The notes: generated from the sequence alone by a model not told the origin. 57,100 nt of DNA from Streptomyces griseoruber (GCF_001514205.1 NZ_KQ948763.1:751257-808356); one strand, 5' to 3'; shown: positions 8,271 to 17,737, counted from the stretch's first letter. Numbers and translations are program-made.

Positions 8271-9617
8271 ATGGACGCCCAACCCACCGCCCCCGTGCCC
8301 CCTCCGGGTTGCCCGGCGCACCAGCCCGGCGGCAGAGTGCCGCTGTACGGGCCGGAGTACGCGGCCGACCCGCAGGCCTACTACACCTACCTGCGGCACT
8401 ACGGGCCCACCGCGCCCGTGGAGATCGCCCCGGGAGTCGAGGCCACCCTCGTCACCGAATACGCCACCGCACTCCAACTCCTCCAGGACTCCGGGTCGTT
8501 CCGTAAGGACGCGCGCCGCTGGCGGGACTTCAACGAGGGCCGGATCGCCCCCGACAGCCCCGTCCTTCCCGTGCTCGCCTACCGGCCCAACTGCATGTCC
8601 TCCGACGGCGCCGAGCATCTGAGGCTGCGTCAGTCCATCACGGACAGCATGGCCCGCATCGACCCGATGCGACTGAGCCAGAGCGTGGAGCGGATCTCCG
8701 ACTTCCTCATCTCCCAGTTCAGCGAACGCGGTTCGGCCGACCTCGTCGGCTCCTACGCGAAGCAGCTCCCGCTGTTCGTGTTCAACGAGCTGTTCGGCTG
8801 CACCGCCGACATCGGCGACCGTGTCTTCTTCGGCATCTCCGGCATGTTCGAGGGAATCAACGCCGAAAAGGCCAGCGAGGTGCTGTTCCAGGCCGTCGGC
8901 GAACTGATCGCCCTCAAGCGGCGCAAGCCCGGTGAGGACGTCACCTCCTGGCTGCTGAAGCATCACACCGGCCTGTCCGACGAGGAGATGCTCCACCAGG
9001 TCTCCCTGCTGCTGGGCGCGGGGGCCGAACCCCTGGTCAACCTCATCGGCAACACCCTGCACCGGCTGCTCACCGACGACCGGTACGCCCACGAGGGCGG
9101 CCTGATCGAGGAGGCGATGGACGACACGTTGTGGGAGAACCCGCCCATGACGAACTTCGCCGCCCACTACCCGGTGTCCGACATGGAGTTCGCCGGGCAG
9201 AAGCTCACCGCCGGCGACCTGATGCTGGTCAGCATCGCCGCCGCCAACACCGGCCCCACACTGTCGGCGGCCCGCAAGGCCGGCAGCAACCGCGCGCATC
9301 TGGCCTGGAGTGCCGGCCCGCACGCCTGCCCCTCGAAGGAGCCCGCCCGGCAGATCGTCGTGTCGGCCGTCGAGAACCTCCTCAACCGGCTGCCCGACGT
9401 CGAGATCAGCGTGCCGGAGCAGAGCCTGACGTGGCGTCCGGGCGCCTTCAGCCGTGGTCTCGTCACCCTGCCCACGCGGTTCACCCCGATCAAGCCGGTG
9501 AGCCGGCCGGCCCGGCAGAGCACCGTCCAGGCGCCGCCGCGCCCGACCGCGCCGGGTGCACGTCAGCCCGAACAGGCAGGTGTGTGGAGCAAGTTCCTCA
9601 ACTGGCTGACCAAGTGA
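8271..9617 (+). CDS. Conservon-linked cytochrome P450, CYP157-like, without EXXR
   Basis: A 448-residue P450 starting 8 bp after cvnD (RBS GGAG). The heme-binding loop AGPHACPSK supplies the axial Cys353. The K-helix position that normally reads E-x-x-R reads D285-T-L-W288, so both universal residues are absent. The I-helix has GAGAEPLVN, with Pro replacing the usual catalytic Thr. This matches CYP157-type conservon P450s, the known exception to the EXXR rule. The tail is Pro/Arg-rich. A sensory or structural role in the cvn complex is as likely as catalysis. Confidence 0.88.
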   Translation: MDAQPTAPVPPPGCPAHQPGGRVPLYGPEYAADPQAYYTYLRHYGPTAPVEIAPGVEATLVTEYATALQLLQDSGSFRKDARRWRDFNEGRIAPDSPVLPVLAYRPNCMSSDGAEHLRLRQSITDSMARIDPMRLSQSVERISDFLISQFSERGSADLVGSYAKQLPLFVFNELFGCTADIGDRVFFGISGMFEGINAEKASEVLFQAVGELIALKRRKPGEDVTSWLLKHHTGLSDEEMLHQVSLLLGAGAEPLVNLIGNTLHRLLTDDRYAHEGGLIEEAMDDTLWENPPMTNFAAHYPVSDMEFAGQKLTAGDLMLVSIAAANTGPTLSAARKAGSNRAHLAWSAGPHACPSKEPARQIVVSAVENLLNRLPDVEISVPEQSLTWRPGAFSRGLVTLPTRFTPIKPVSRPARQSTVQAPPRPTAPGARQPEQAGVWSKFLNWLTK

Positions 9618-9673
9618 GCCACCCCGTGGCCGCGCCGGCCCCCTGAAACACCGGCCGCACCCACGGGAAGACG

Positions 9674-9697
9674 ATGCCCGCCCTCCGGGGCGGGCAT
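9674..9697. terminator. Bidirectional terminator between P450 and monooxygenase genes
   Basis: ATGCCCGCCC and GGGCGGGCAT form a 10-bp perfect stem with a 4-nt loop, followed by TTTCCCTT. It lies between two convergent genes and can serve both. Confidence 0.85.
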
Positions 9698-9727
9698 TTC
9701 CCTTCCCCGGACACGGCCTCGGGCCGC

Positions 9728-11038
9728 TCACCGGGCGGCGTACTCCTCCCGCAGCTCCTGGAGATACGGCGCCACGTTGACCTGGACCGACGCCCCCTCC
9801 CGCTGCCCGTACTGACCCGCGACACCGCTCAGATAGGTCGCGATCTCCTTGCGCATCAGCCCCTCGTCCGGCAGCACCGCGTCGCCGGTGACGAGCCGCG
9901 TGATCCACTGGGCCTGGGCCTCCACCAACCGCGTGATCGACCCGACGGGGCGGACCAGACCGACGAAGAACAGCCCCGGAAGATCCGGGGGGACGACCCG
10001 CTTGTACAGCTCGACGGAACCCTGCGCGCCGATGGGGGAGCCGGGCTCCAGGAACGGGAAGGACATCCGGTACCCGGTGCAGTACACGATCGCGTCCGCC
10101 TGCACGGACGTACCGTCGGTGAAGGAGACCCGGTCGCCGTCGAGGGAGTCGATCGAGGGCTTCGGGGTGACCGCGCCGTGGCGGATACGGCTGAGGATCT
10201 CGTCGGAGATGGTGACGGCGGAGGAGAACACCGGATGGTCCGGCTCGGGCAGTCCGTGGTCGCGGAGCTTGCCACGGGCCACCAACAGGGCCTGTTCGAT
10301 GAAACGGCGCTGCTCGGGCAGGGACATGCTGACCCACCACGCCGCGTCGGCGATCTGGTCGAGGGCCATGCCGAACAACTGCTTGGGCATGATGTGCAGC
10401 CCTCGGCGCACCGAGAGGACCGTCAGCTCGGCATGCCGGGAGAGGTCCGCGGCGATGTCCACCGCCGAGTTGCCGAGCCCCACGACGACGACGCGCTGTC
10501 CGGCGAATTCGCTGCCGTCGAGGTAGTCGACGGAATGGCGGATCGTCCCGGTGAACGTGTCCGCGCCCTGCGGCAGCGCGGGCATCGACGGCTCGGAGTT
10601 GTGCCCGGAGGCGACGACCACATGGGTGAAGCGGCGGGACGAGACCGTGCCCTCGGTGTCCCGGCTGACGACCGTCCACTCGCCGTCGGCGTCCCGCCGT
10701 ACGGACTCCACGGTCGTTCCCAGCTCGACATGGTCCCGGATGCCGGCCCAGTCGGCGAACGCGCGTAGATATGCAGCGATCTGATCGTGCCGCGGGTAGA
10801 GCGGGTAGGCGGCCGGCATCGGATAATCCGCGTAACCGGTGAGATCCTTGGCGGTGTTGAGGTGCAGCGACAGATAGCCCGGACCGCGCTCGCCGGCCTC
10901 CGGGCGGCGCCAGAGCCCCCCGACGTCGCTCGCCTGCTCCAGGCAGACGAAGTCGACCCCCGCGGCCCTGAGGGCGTGTGCCGTCGCCAGACCTGACAGA
11001 CCCGCACCGATCACACACAACCGCACGAATTCCCCCAC
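9728..11038 (-). CDS. Flavin-containing monooxygenase family protein
   Basis: About 436 residues. The FAD-binding GAGLSG motif is at the N-terminus. The FMO fingerprint [12 protein letters not shown] (F-x-G-x3-H-x3-Y) is followed directly by the NADPH-binding motif VVGLGNSA, and [11 protein letters not shown] lies near the C-terminus. This predicts NADPH-dependent oxygenation of a soft heteroatom or a Baeyer-Villiger-type reaction. GTG 11038 gives the longest form. The in-frame GTG at 11026 is preceded by GGGGGAA and is a good alternative. The gene stands alone, and its substrate is unknown. Confidence 0.88.
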   Translation of the reverse strand: MGEFVRLCVIGAGLSGLATAHALRAAGVDFVCLEQASDVGGLWRRPEAGERGPGYLSLHLNTAKDLTGYADYPMPAAYPLYPRHDQIAAYLRAFADWAGIRDHVELGTTVESVRRDADGEWTVVSRDTEGTVSSRRFTHVVVASGHNSEPSMPALPQGADTFTGTIRHSVDYLDGSEFAGQRVVVVGLGNSAVDIAADLSRHAELTVLSVRRGLHIMPKQLFGMALDQIADAAWWVSMSLPEQRRFIEQALLVARGKLRDHGLPEPDHPVFSSAVTISDEILSRIRHGAVTPKPSIDSLDGDRVSFTDGTSVQADAIVYCTGYRMSFPFLEPGSPIGAQGSVELYKRVVPPDLPGLFFVGLVRPVGSITRLVEAQAQWITRLVTGDAVLPDEGLMRKEIATYLSGVAGQYGQREGASVQVNVAPYLQELREEYAAR

Positions 11039-11194
11039 AAGTGAGATGCCATCCTTTCACGCACGGGCAAGTGACTGCCCATCCGGCGCATCTGCCACGC
11101 GTCGCCCGCCCGCGACAAGGATCACAGGCGAGCGGTGGGGAAGAAGGTGTGACCAGGGGCGCAAGCGGTTACTCCCTGGTCGGTCGGTCGCCGG

Positions 11195-11905
11195 TCACCC
11201 GTGGGCCGACGCCCACAGGCCCCGTACATGCCCGAGGTGCCGTGTCATGACCTCGCGCACGGCGCGTTCGTCGCGGGCCAGAAGGGCGTCCAGCAGCTCC
11301 AGGTGCTCCTCGGCGGAGGCCAGCAGACGGCCCGACGCGGACAGCGCGGTCAGGCCGAAGAGCCGGGCCCGGCCCCGCAGGTCCCGCACCACCTCCACGA
11401 GGTGGGCGTTGCCGGCCAGGGCGAGCAGGCCCAGGTGGAAACGGGTGTCGGCCTCCACATAGGCGATGAGATCACCCGCCACCGCCGCGGCCACGATCTC
11501 CCGGGCGGCCGGCCGCAGCGCCTCCAGCGACACCGGGTCGGCCGTCGTCGCCAGCCCCGCCACCGTGGGGATCTCGATGAGCGCGCGGACGTGCGTGTAC
11601 TCGTCGAGCTGCCGGTCGGAGACCTCCGTGACCCGGAACCCCTTGTTGGGCACCGCGTCCACCAGGCCCTCCTTGGCCAGGTCCAGCATCGCCTCGCGCA
11701 CCGGGGTCGCCGACACGCCGAAGCGGGCGGCCAGGGCCGGTGCCGAGTACACCTCGCCGGGCAGCAGCTCGCCGGCGATCAGCGCGGCCCGGAGCGCGTC
11801 GACGACCCGCTCGCGGTAGCTGCTGCGCCGGCCGCCGAGCACGGGGAGCGAGAGCGGAGACGGCACTGCGGGCGTCGGGCTGCTGCTCGGGGGCGGGGCG
11901 GCCAT
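11195..11905 (-). CDS. GntR/FCD regulator of the hydroxyproline operon (inferred)
   Basis: A 236-residue protein. The GntR winged helix reads LPGEVYSAPALAARFGVSAT then PVREAMLDLAKEGLV, followed by an FCD domain with RFHLGLLALAGN. ATG 11905 is chosen because CGAGGAGAT precedes it; an upstream ATG would also extend the frame. It is the last gene of the leftward hydroxyproline cluster, 71 bp after the epimerase gene. A GTGATAC-GTGATAT direct repeat lies just upstream (about 11934-11948) and could be its own operator. Regulation by hydroxyproline or a pathway intermediate is inferred from position. Confidence 0.87.
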   Translation of the reverse strand: MAAPPPSSSPTPAVPSPLSLPVLGGRRSSYRERVVDALRAALIAGELLPGEVYSAPALAARFGVSATPVREAMLDLAKEGLVDAVPNKGFRVTEVSDRQLDEYTHVRALIEIPTVAGLATTADPVSLEALRPAAREIVAAAVAGDLIAYVEADTRFHLGLLALAGNAHLVEVVRDLRGRARLFGLTALSASGRLLASAEEHLELLDALLARDERAVREVMTRHLGHVRGLWASAHG

Positions 11906-11976
11906 GGCGGATCTCCTCGGTGCGGGCTGTGCCATATCACGTATCACCAGTATCTACGGCGGTGAAGTCCCCGGCG

Positions 11977-12978
11977 TCACAGCACGAACCCCGCCGGAAA
12001 CGGGTCCGTCGGGTCCAGCAGGTACTGTGCGGTTCCGGTGATCCAGGCCCGCCCGGTGAAGCTGGGAAGAACGGCGGGACGGCCGGCCACCTCCGTCGTG
12101 CCGAGCAGCCGGCCCGTGAACCGGGTGCCGATGAACGACTCGTTCACGAACTCGGTGTGCAGGGGGAGTTCACCCCGCGCGTGCAGCTGCGCCATCCGCG
12201 CGCTCGTCCCCGTACCGCAGGGGGAGCGGTCGAACCAGCCCGGATGGATGGCCATCGCGTGCCGGGAACGGCGGGCGGTGGCGCCGGGCGCGTACAGGTG
12301 GACGTGGTGGCAGCCGCGGATCGACGGATCCTCCGGATGGACCGGCTCCTCCTCGGAGTTGATCGCCTCCATCAGAGACAGCCCGGCCTCGAGGATGTCG
12401 TCCTTGCGTGCCCGGTCGAAGGGGAGCCCGAACTCCTCCAGCGGCAGGATGGCGTAGAAGTTCCCGCCGTAGGCCAGGTCGTACGTCACCGTACGGCCGT
12501 CGGCCAGGGTCGCCTTGCGGTCCAGGCCGACGGAGAACGACGGCACGTTTCGCAGGGTGACCGCCGTGGCCGCGCCGTCCTCGACCGCCACCTCGGCGAC
12601 GACCAGCCCGGCCGGGGTGTCCAGCCGGATGGTGGTGACCGGTTCGACGACCTCGACCATGCCGGTCTCCACGAGCACGGTCGCCACCCCGATCGTGCCG
12701 TGCCCGCACATCGGCAGATAGCCGGAGACCTCGATGTAGACGACACCCCAGTCGCAGTCGGGCCGGCTGGGCGGCTGAAGGATCGCCCCGCTCATGGCGG
12801 AGTGGCCGCGCGGCTCGTTCATCAGCAACTGCTTGACGTCGTCACGGTGTTCTCGGAAGTACAGCCGCCGCTCGTTCATCGTCGCGCCCGGAATGGTGCC
12901 GATCCCGCCGGTGACCACCCGGGTGGGCATGCCCTCCGTGTGCGAGTCGACGGCGTGCAGGACGAGTTTGCTGCGCAT
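11977..12978 (-). CDS. 4-hydroxyproline 2-epimerase (proline racemase family)
   Basis: A 333-residue enzyme with both catalytic cysteines of the racemase family: Cys91 in MCGHGTIG and Cys254 in SPCGTGTSA. Having Cys at both positions separates racemases/epimerases from trans-3-hydroxyproline dehydratases, which carry Thr at one. It would convert trans-4-hydroxy-L-proline to cis-4-hydroxy-D-proline, the first step of the catabolic route encoded by the neighbours. The ATG at 12978 has AAGGGGA upstream. The next gene upstream ends 46 bp before it. Confidence 0.88.
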   Translation of the reverse strand: MRSKLVLHAVDSHTEGMPTRVVTGGIGTIPGATMNERRLYFREHRDDVKQLLMNEPRGHSAMSGAILQPPSRPDCDWGVVYIEVSGYLPMCGHGTIGVATVLVETGMVEVVEPVTTIRLDTPAGLVVAEVAVEDGAATAVTLRNVPSFSVGLDRKATLADGRTVTYDLAYGGNFYAILPLEEFGLPFDRARKDDILEAGLSLMEAINSEEEPVHPEDPSIRGCHHVHLYAPGATARRSRHAMAIHPGWFDRSPCGTGTSARMAQLHARGELPLHTEFVNESFIGTRFTGRLLGTTEVAGRPAVLPSFTGRAWITGTAQYLLDPTDPFPAGFVL

Positions 12979-13024
12979 GAAGTCCCCTTCTGTGCGGTGG
13001 TGTTGTGGCGCCCGGCCACGGCTC

Positions 13025-13921
13025 CTAGGTGAGACCGGCGGCGACGGCCTTCTCGGTGGCCGCGCGGACCGCCGCCTCCTGCTCCGGCAGCAGCGGGACA
13101 CGCGGCGGACGGCACCGGCCGCCGTGCCGGCCCACCACGTCCATCGACAGTTTGATCGCCTGTACGAACTCCACGCGTGAGTCCCAGCGCAGCAGCGGAT
13201 GCAACTGCCGGTACAAGGGGAGCGCGGTGGTGAGATCCCCCGCGACCGCCGACCGGTACAGCTCCACCGAGGCCCGCGGCAGCGCGTTGGGGTATCCGGC
13301 GACCCAGCCCCTGGCCCCGGCCACCGCCAACTCCAGCAGTACGTCGTCCGCACCGATCAACAGATCGAGGTCCGGGGCGAGTTCGGCGATCCGATAGGCG
13401 CGCCGGACATCGCCCGAGAACTCCTTCACCGCATGGATGAGCCCCTCCCCGTGCAGCCGGGCCAGCAGCTCCGGCACCAGGTCGACCTTGGTGTCGATCG
13501 GGTTGTTGTACGCCACCACCGGCAGCCCCGCCTCGGCGACCTCCGCGTAGTGGGCCAGCACCGCCCGCTCATCGGCGCGGTAGGCGTTGGGCGGCAGCAG
13601 CATCACCGCCCCGCAGCCCGCCTCCCGCGCCCGCTCCGCCCAGCGCCGCGCCTCCGCCGAGCCGTACGCCGCGACGCCCGGCATCACCCGGTCCCCGCCG
13701 ATCGCGGCCACCGCGGTCTCCACCACCCGGGCGCGCTCCTCGGGCGTGAGGACCTGGTACTCGCCGAGCGAGCCGTTCGGTACGACGCCGTCGCAGCCGT
13801 TCGCCACCAGCCAGGCGCAGTGCTCGGCGTAGCGGTCGTGGTCGACGGAGAGGTCGTCGCGCAGCGGGAGCGCGGTGGCGACGAGGACGCCCCGCCAGGG
13901 GCGCTGCTCTGAGGTGGTCAT
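13025..13921 (-). CDS. DapA-family lyase, likely 1-pyrroline-4-hydroxy-2-carboxylate deaminase
   Basis: A 298-residue TIM-barrel of the dihydrodipicolinate synthase/N-acetylneuraminate lyase family. Schiff-base Lys166 lies in IHAVKEFSGD, Tyr138 in VAYNNPIDTK, and the substrate-binding GSLGEY motif near residue 50. In hydroxyproline catabolism a DapA-family enzyme deaminates and dehydrates the pyrroline to 2-oxoglutarate semialdehyde. The position between the epimerase and dehydrogenase subunits supports that role over lysine biosynthesis. Confidence 0.83.
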   Translation of the reverse strand: MTTSEQRPWRGVLVATALPLRDDLSVDHDRYAEHCAWLVANGCDGVVPNGSLGEYQVLTPEERARVVETAVAAIGGDRVMPGVAAYGSAEARRWAERAREAGCGAVMLLPPNAYRADERAVLAHYAEVAEAGLPVVAYNNPIDTKVDLVPELLARLHGEGLIHAVKEFSGDVRRAYRIAELAPDLDLLIGADDVLLELAVAGARGWVAGYPNALPRASVELYRSAVAGDLTTALPLYRQLHPLLRWDSRVEFVQAIKLSMDVVGRHGGRCRPPRVPLLPEQEAAVRAATEKAVAAGLT

Positions 13922-13973
13922 GGGCGCGGGCCTCTCTTCCGGTCTTCGCGTCGGGGGGTGCGGTGTGAGCGGT

Positions 13974-15377
13974 TCACTGCGGCGGCGGAGGGTCGGCGGG
14001 TTCGGCCAGGACGCCGAGGGGGACCGGGCGGGCGAGCAGTCTGCGGGCCGGGGCCGGCGCGCAGCCCGCCACGCCCGCCACCCCGGGTTCGCACATCCGG
14101 CCCTGGCACCAGCCCATCCCGGCCCGGGTCAGCAGCTTCACGGTGCGCAGGTCGCCGGCGCCGAGCGAGCCCACGGCCGCACGGACCGCCCCGGCCGTGA
14201 CCTCCTCGCACCGGCACACCACCGTCCCGTCGGTCACCCGTTCCACCCAGCGGGCAGCGGGGGCGTAGGCGCCGTCGAGTGCGGCGAAGAAGGCGCGCAG
14301 TCGGGTACGGGTGCGGGCCGCCGAAGCCCATGCGCCAGGGTCGGGGGTGGTGCCCCGCAGCCGGGCCGCCGCCGAGCGTCCGGCGATGTGGCCCTCGGCC
14401 AGCGACAGGGCCGCGCCGCCGATGCCCGTGGCTTCGCCGGCCGCCCACACGCCGGGGACGTCGGTGCGCTGTTCCTCGTCCACGCGCACGGTCACCCCGT
14501 CGAGACCGCAGCCGAGCCCGTCGGCGAGATCGGTGTGCGGCAGCAGTCCGTGGCTCACGGCCAGGGTGTCGCAGAGGACACGGCGTTCGCTGCCCGGCAC
14601 CGGGCGCCCCTCGGAGTCGAGCGCGGAGATCGTCACGGACTCCAGCCGCTCGGTGCCGTGCGCCTCCAGCACCGTATGACGGACCCTCAGGGGGACGCCG
14701 TGCCAACCGAGTCGGGCGGCGTGACCAGCGCCTTCGACGAGCTTGGCCGGGGCTCCCACGAGGGACCGGGCGCGGTGTGCGAAGGCCCTCGGGTCGGCCG
14801 ACTCGACCAGGGCGGCCACCTTGGCGCCCGCCGCCGCGAGACCGGTCGCGACGGGCAGCAGCAGCGGGCCCGTCCCGGCCACGACCACGGTACGGCCCGG
14901 CAGCACCAGTCCGCCCTTCAGCAGCGCCTGCGCGCCCCCCGCGGTCACCACCCCGGGCAGCGTCCAGCCCGGGAACGGCAGGACCCGCTCGTATCCGCCG
15001 GTCGCCAGCAGCACCCCGTCGGCACGCAGCGCGACGGACTCCCGCTGCTCCGGTCCGAGCAGTGCGTGCACGGTGAAACCGGGCGACTCCCGTTCCACGC
15101 ACCACACATGATGCTCACTCAGGTACGTGACCTGTCCGGCGGCGAGCCGCGCGTCGAGGCCGGTACGCAGGCGCCGCCAAGTGCGCCACTGGTGGTGGAG
15201 CGCCTTGGGGCGGCGGGCGCCGAGGCCGCGCGCGGGCTGCCGGTAGAACTGGCCGCCCGGCTCCGCGGCCGAGTCGACCAGCACCACCCGGACGCCTCGC
15301 CCGGCCGCCGCCAGGGTGGCGGCGAGACCGGCCGGTCCTGCCCCGATCACCGCGAGCACCGGGCTGCGTTCAGGCAT
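13974..15377 (-). CDS. D-hydroxyproline dehydrogenase, FAD/NAD(P)-binding subunit (HcnB/OoxA type)
   Basis: A 467-residue two-dinucleotide-binding oxidoreductase. FAD motif GAGPAG is at the N-terminus, a second GTGPLL nucleotide motif is central, and TDVPGVWAAGEA leads a C-terminal Fer2_BFD-type domain with cysteines in CRCEE and WCQGRMCEP. This is the alpha-subunit layout of heteromeric amine/hydroxyproline dehydrogenases. It overlaps the ferredoxin-like subunit by 8 bp. It passes electrons from the oxidase-like subunit through flavin and Fe-S centres. Confidence 0.87.
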   Translation of the reverse strand: MPERSPVLAVIGAGPAGLAATLAAAGRGVRVVLVDSAAEPGGQFYRQPARGLGARRPKALHHQWRTWRRLRTGLDARLAAGQVTYLSEHHVWCVERESPGFTVHALLGPEQRESVALRADGVLLATGGYERVLPFPGWTLPGVVTAGGAQALLKGGLVLPGRTVVVAGTGPLLLPVATGLAAAGAKVAALVESADPRAFAHRARSLVGAPAKLVEGAGHAARLGWHGVPLRVRHTVLEAHGTERLESVTISALDSEGRPVPGSERRVLCDTLAVSHGLLPHTDLADGLGCGLDGVTVRVDEEQRTDVPGVWAAGEATGIGGAALSLAEGHIAGRSAAARLRGTTPDPGAWASAARTRTRLRAFFAALDGAYAPAARWVERVTDGTVVCRCEEVTAGAVRAAVGSLGAGDLRTVKLLTRAGMGWCQGRMCEPGVAGVAGCAPAPARRLLARPVPLGVLAEPADPPPPQ

Positions 15378-15669
15378 CGTGGCCCGTCCCCTCCTGCGTG
15401 CGGACGTCCGCGCCCGGCGCGGCGGGAACCAGACAGGCCCGCTGGTTGGGGCGGCCGTCGACGGTGACCAGGCAGTCGAAGCACACGCCGATCCCGCAGA
15501 ACACCCCGCGCGGCCGGCCGTCGCCCCGTGTGCTCCGCCAGGCGGTGACGCCCGCGGACCACAGCACGGCCGCGAGGGTCTGTCCCGGCAGCGCCTCGAT
15601 CTCACGGCCGTCGAAGGTGACGGTGAACGGCGCACCGGGCCGGGCCCGCACCAGCCGCAGCGGGTTCAC
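15370..15669 (-). CDS. (2Fe-2S)-binding subunit of D-hydroxyproline dehydrogenase
   Basis: A 99-residue ferredoxin-like protein with CGIGVCFDC and a further Cys in NQRACL, the four ligands of a plant-type [2Fe-2S] cluster (HcnA/OoxA gamma-subunit type). GTG start at 15669. It lies between the two flavoprotein subunits and overlaps the next gene. Confidence 0.87.
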   Translation of the reverse strand: MNPLRLVRARPGAPFTVTFDGREIEALPGQTLAAVLWSAGVTAWRSTRGDGRPRGVFCGIGVCFDCLVTVDGRPNQRACLVPAAPGADVRTQEGTGHDA

Positions 15670-15700
15670 GAGCGGGCTCCACGGGGGGACTTGTGCGGGC

Positions 15701-16864
15701 TCACTGTGCGGCCTCCTCGGACTCGGCGAAGCGGTCGGGACGGAACGGCGTCAGGTCCAGCTCCGGGTTCTCGCCGGTCAGCACCTGCGCGAGGAGACGA
15801 CCGGTGCCGGTGGCGAGCCCGATGCCCGCGCCCTCGTGCCCGCAGGCGTGGAACAGCCCCGGCACACGCGGGTCGGGACCGATCGCGGGCAGATGATCCG
15901 GCAGGTAGGGGCGGAAGCCGAGATACGTGCGCATCACCCGTACGTCCGTCAGGAAGGGGAAGAGCCGGGTCGCCCCCGCGGCGAGTTCCCGTACGACCGG
16001 CAGGGAGAACGACCGGTGGAAGCCCACCCGTTCACGGCTCGCGCCGATCAGCACGGGCCCGGCGGCGGTGCCCTCGACGACCGGAGAGGTCTGCAACGCG
16101 GCGGAGTCGCTGGCCACGTCGGCCACATAGTCGGCGGCGTACACCTTGTGCCGCACCCGGGGCGGCAGCGGCTCGGTGACCAGCACGAACCCGCGGCGGG
16201 GAAGCACGGGCAGGGCCGCCCCGGCCATCGCCGCGACCTCACCGCCCCAGGTACCGGCCGCGTTCACCACGGCCGGCGCGAGGAGATCACCCCGGTCGGT
16301 GCGTACCCCGCGCACGGCACCGTCGGCGCCGCGCAGGACACCCGTCACGGTCCGGCCCGTCTCCAGACGCGCACCGGAGACCCGTACCAGATGGGCGGCG
16401 GCCAGGGTCGGCATCACCTGGGCGTCCTGGGGATACCGCACAGCACCCGCGAGACCGGGCGCCAAGTACGGTTCGTGGTCGCGGAGTTGATCCGGCCCGA
16501 CGGCGACCGCCGCCACCCCGGCGGCGCGCTGGCCGGCGGCCAGGTCCGTCAGGGCGGTGAGCGCCTCGGGCGTGGACGCGACGACCAGTCCGCCCTTCGG
16601 CTCGTACTCCACCGCCGCGCCCAGCGGTTCGGCGAGCTCCGCCCACAACCGCAGGGACAGCAGGGCCAGTCGGAGTTCGGGACCGGGCTCCTTGTCGGAG
16701 ACGAGAAGGTTGCCCTCACCCGCGCCGGTGGTGCCGCCCGCCACCGGACCGCGGTCCACCAGGACGACATCGAGCCCGGCACGGGCCGCGTACAGCGCAC
16801 AGGCGGCGCCCACCATGCCGGCGCCGACGACCACCACGTCACCGCAAGGTCGCTTGGTCACCAC
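15701..16864 (-). CDS. D-hydroxyproline dehydrogenase catalytic subunit (FAD, DAO family)
   Basis: A 387-residue D-amino-acid-oxidase-type flavoprotein: VVGAGMVG at the N-terminus, the TGAGEGNLL substrate-side loop, and a C-terminal PYLPDHLPAIGPDPRVPGLF/GHEGAGIGLA region. It is the first gene of the operon and would oxidise cis-4-hydroxy-D-proline. The start is GTG 16864 or the adjacent GTG 16861. The upstream region is short and AT-richer (ATGTGACATATTACTG), so the transcript may have a very short leader. Confidence 0.85.
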   Translation of the reverse strand: MVTKRPCGDVVVVGAGMVGAACALYAARAGLDVVLVDRGPVAGGTTGAGEGNLLVSDKEPGPELRLALLSLRLWAELAEPLGAAVEYEPKGGLVVASTPEALTALTDLAAGQRAAGVAAVAVGPDQLRDHEPYLAPGLAGAVRYPQDAQVMPTLAAAHLVRVSGARLETGRTVTGVLRGADGAVRGVRTDRGDLLAPAVVNAAGTWGGEVAAMAGAALPVLPRRGFVLVTEPLPPRVRHKVYAADYVADVASDSAALQTSPVVEGTAAGPVLIGASRERVGFHRSFSLPVVRELAAGATRLFPFLTDVRVMRTYLGFRPYLPDHLPAIGPDPRVPGLFHACGHEGAGIGLATGTGRLLAQVLTGENPELDLTPFRPDRFAESEEAAQ

Positions 16865-16870
16865 AGTAAT

Positions 16871-16879
16871 ATGTCACAT
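16871..16879. promoter_or_regulatory. Short palindrome at the hydroxyproline operon promoter
   Basis: ATGTCACAT is an odd palindrome 7 bp before the first gene of the operon, within the likely promoter. It could be a half of a GntR-type site. It is too short to be sure. Confidence 0.3.
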
Positions 16880-17035
16880 GGTTCTGGATGGGCGGAAGAA
16901 GGCCGGAACACGGCGGAGGGCCGACCGGCCGTCGCCGCATGCCGAAAAAGGTGAGGTGGGCGGGGCGCACGCCGGGGCATCATGGCGGTTCCGTCGCCCG
17001 GGCACACCGCCGGGCGCACACCAGCGGGGGCACCA

Positions 17036-17737
17036 GTGACCGTCAGCAACATCCTTCTGTCCGGCGTCGTCGGCTCGACCGCCTACGGGCTCGCCCACGC
17101 GGGATCCGACGTGGACCGCCTCGGCATTTTCGCCGCCCCCACCGAGGAACTGCACGGCCTGCACACGCCGAAGGAGTCCCACGTCTCCACCGCGCCCGAC
17201 CGCACACTGCACGAGGCCGCCAAGTGGTGCCGGCTCGCCCTCGGCGGCAACCCGACCGTCATGGAACTCGTCTGGCTCCCCGACGAGTTGTACGAGGTCC
17301 GCACCCCCCTCGGCGACGAACTCCGCGACATCCGCACCACACTGCTCGGCTCCCGGCGGGTCCGCGACGCCTACCTCGGCTACGCCACCCAGCAGTTCCG
17401 CAAGCTGCACAACCGCGGCGACCGCACACCCACCGAACACACCACCCGGCGCATCGCCAAGCACGCCCGGCACCTCAAGCGGCTCTGCACCCAGGGCTAC
17501 GAGCTGTACGCCGAGGGCCGGTTGACGATCCGCGTCGACGACCCGGAGAGCTACCGCCGCTTCGGCGAACAGGTCGCCGCCGACCCCGAGGCCGCCCTGC
17601 CGCTGCTGCGCGGCTTCGAGGAGAAGTTCGCCGACACCCCGAGCGTGCTGCCCGAACAGCCCGACGAACGGGCGGCGGAGGCCTGGCTGCGCCGGGTCCG
17701 GCGGCACTTCTACACAGAGTCGACCACACCGGCGTGA
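17036..17737 (+). CDS. Nucleotidyltransferase domain protein
   Basis: About 233 residues. The N-terminus carries the polymerase-beta-like nucleotidyltransferase signature GSTAYGLAHAGSDVDRLGIF (GS-x-A-x5-SD-x-D), with the two metal-binding acidic residues. The rest is helical and basic and resembles the phage- and bacterial YcgL-like predicted nucleotidyltransferases (COG3541 type). GTG 17036 follows AGCGGGGG. An ATG at 16982 would add 18 residues. The target (RNA, protein or small molecule) cannot be deduced. Confidence 0.75.
   Translation: MTVSNILLSGVVGSTAYGLAHAGSDVDRLGIFAAPTEELHGLHTPKESHVSTAPDRTLHEAAKWCRLALGGNPTVMELVWLPDELYEVRTPLGDELRDIRTTLLGSRRVRDAYLGYATQQFRKLHNRGDRTPTEHTTRRIAKHARHLKRLCTQGYELYAEGRLTIRVDDPESYRRFGEQVAADPEAALPLLRGFEEKFADTPSVLPEQPDERAAEAWLRRVRRHFYTESTTPA

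Noticed and set aside
8259..11060. Long open minus-strand frame of 933 codons antisense to the P450 and offset from the monooxygenase gene
   Set aside because: It is a GC-bias shadow: the monooxygenase frame at 9728-11038 holds all motifs, and the rest is Arg/Gly-rich without domains.
13025..13921. Lysine-biosynthetic dapA
   Set aside because: The context is an epimerase plus D-hydroxyproline dehydrogenase operon, which fits the hydroxyproline deaminase of the same family better.
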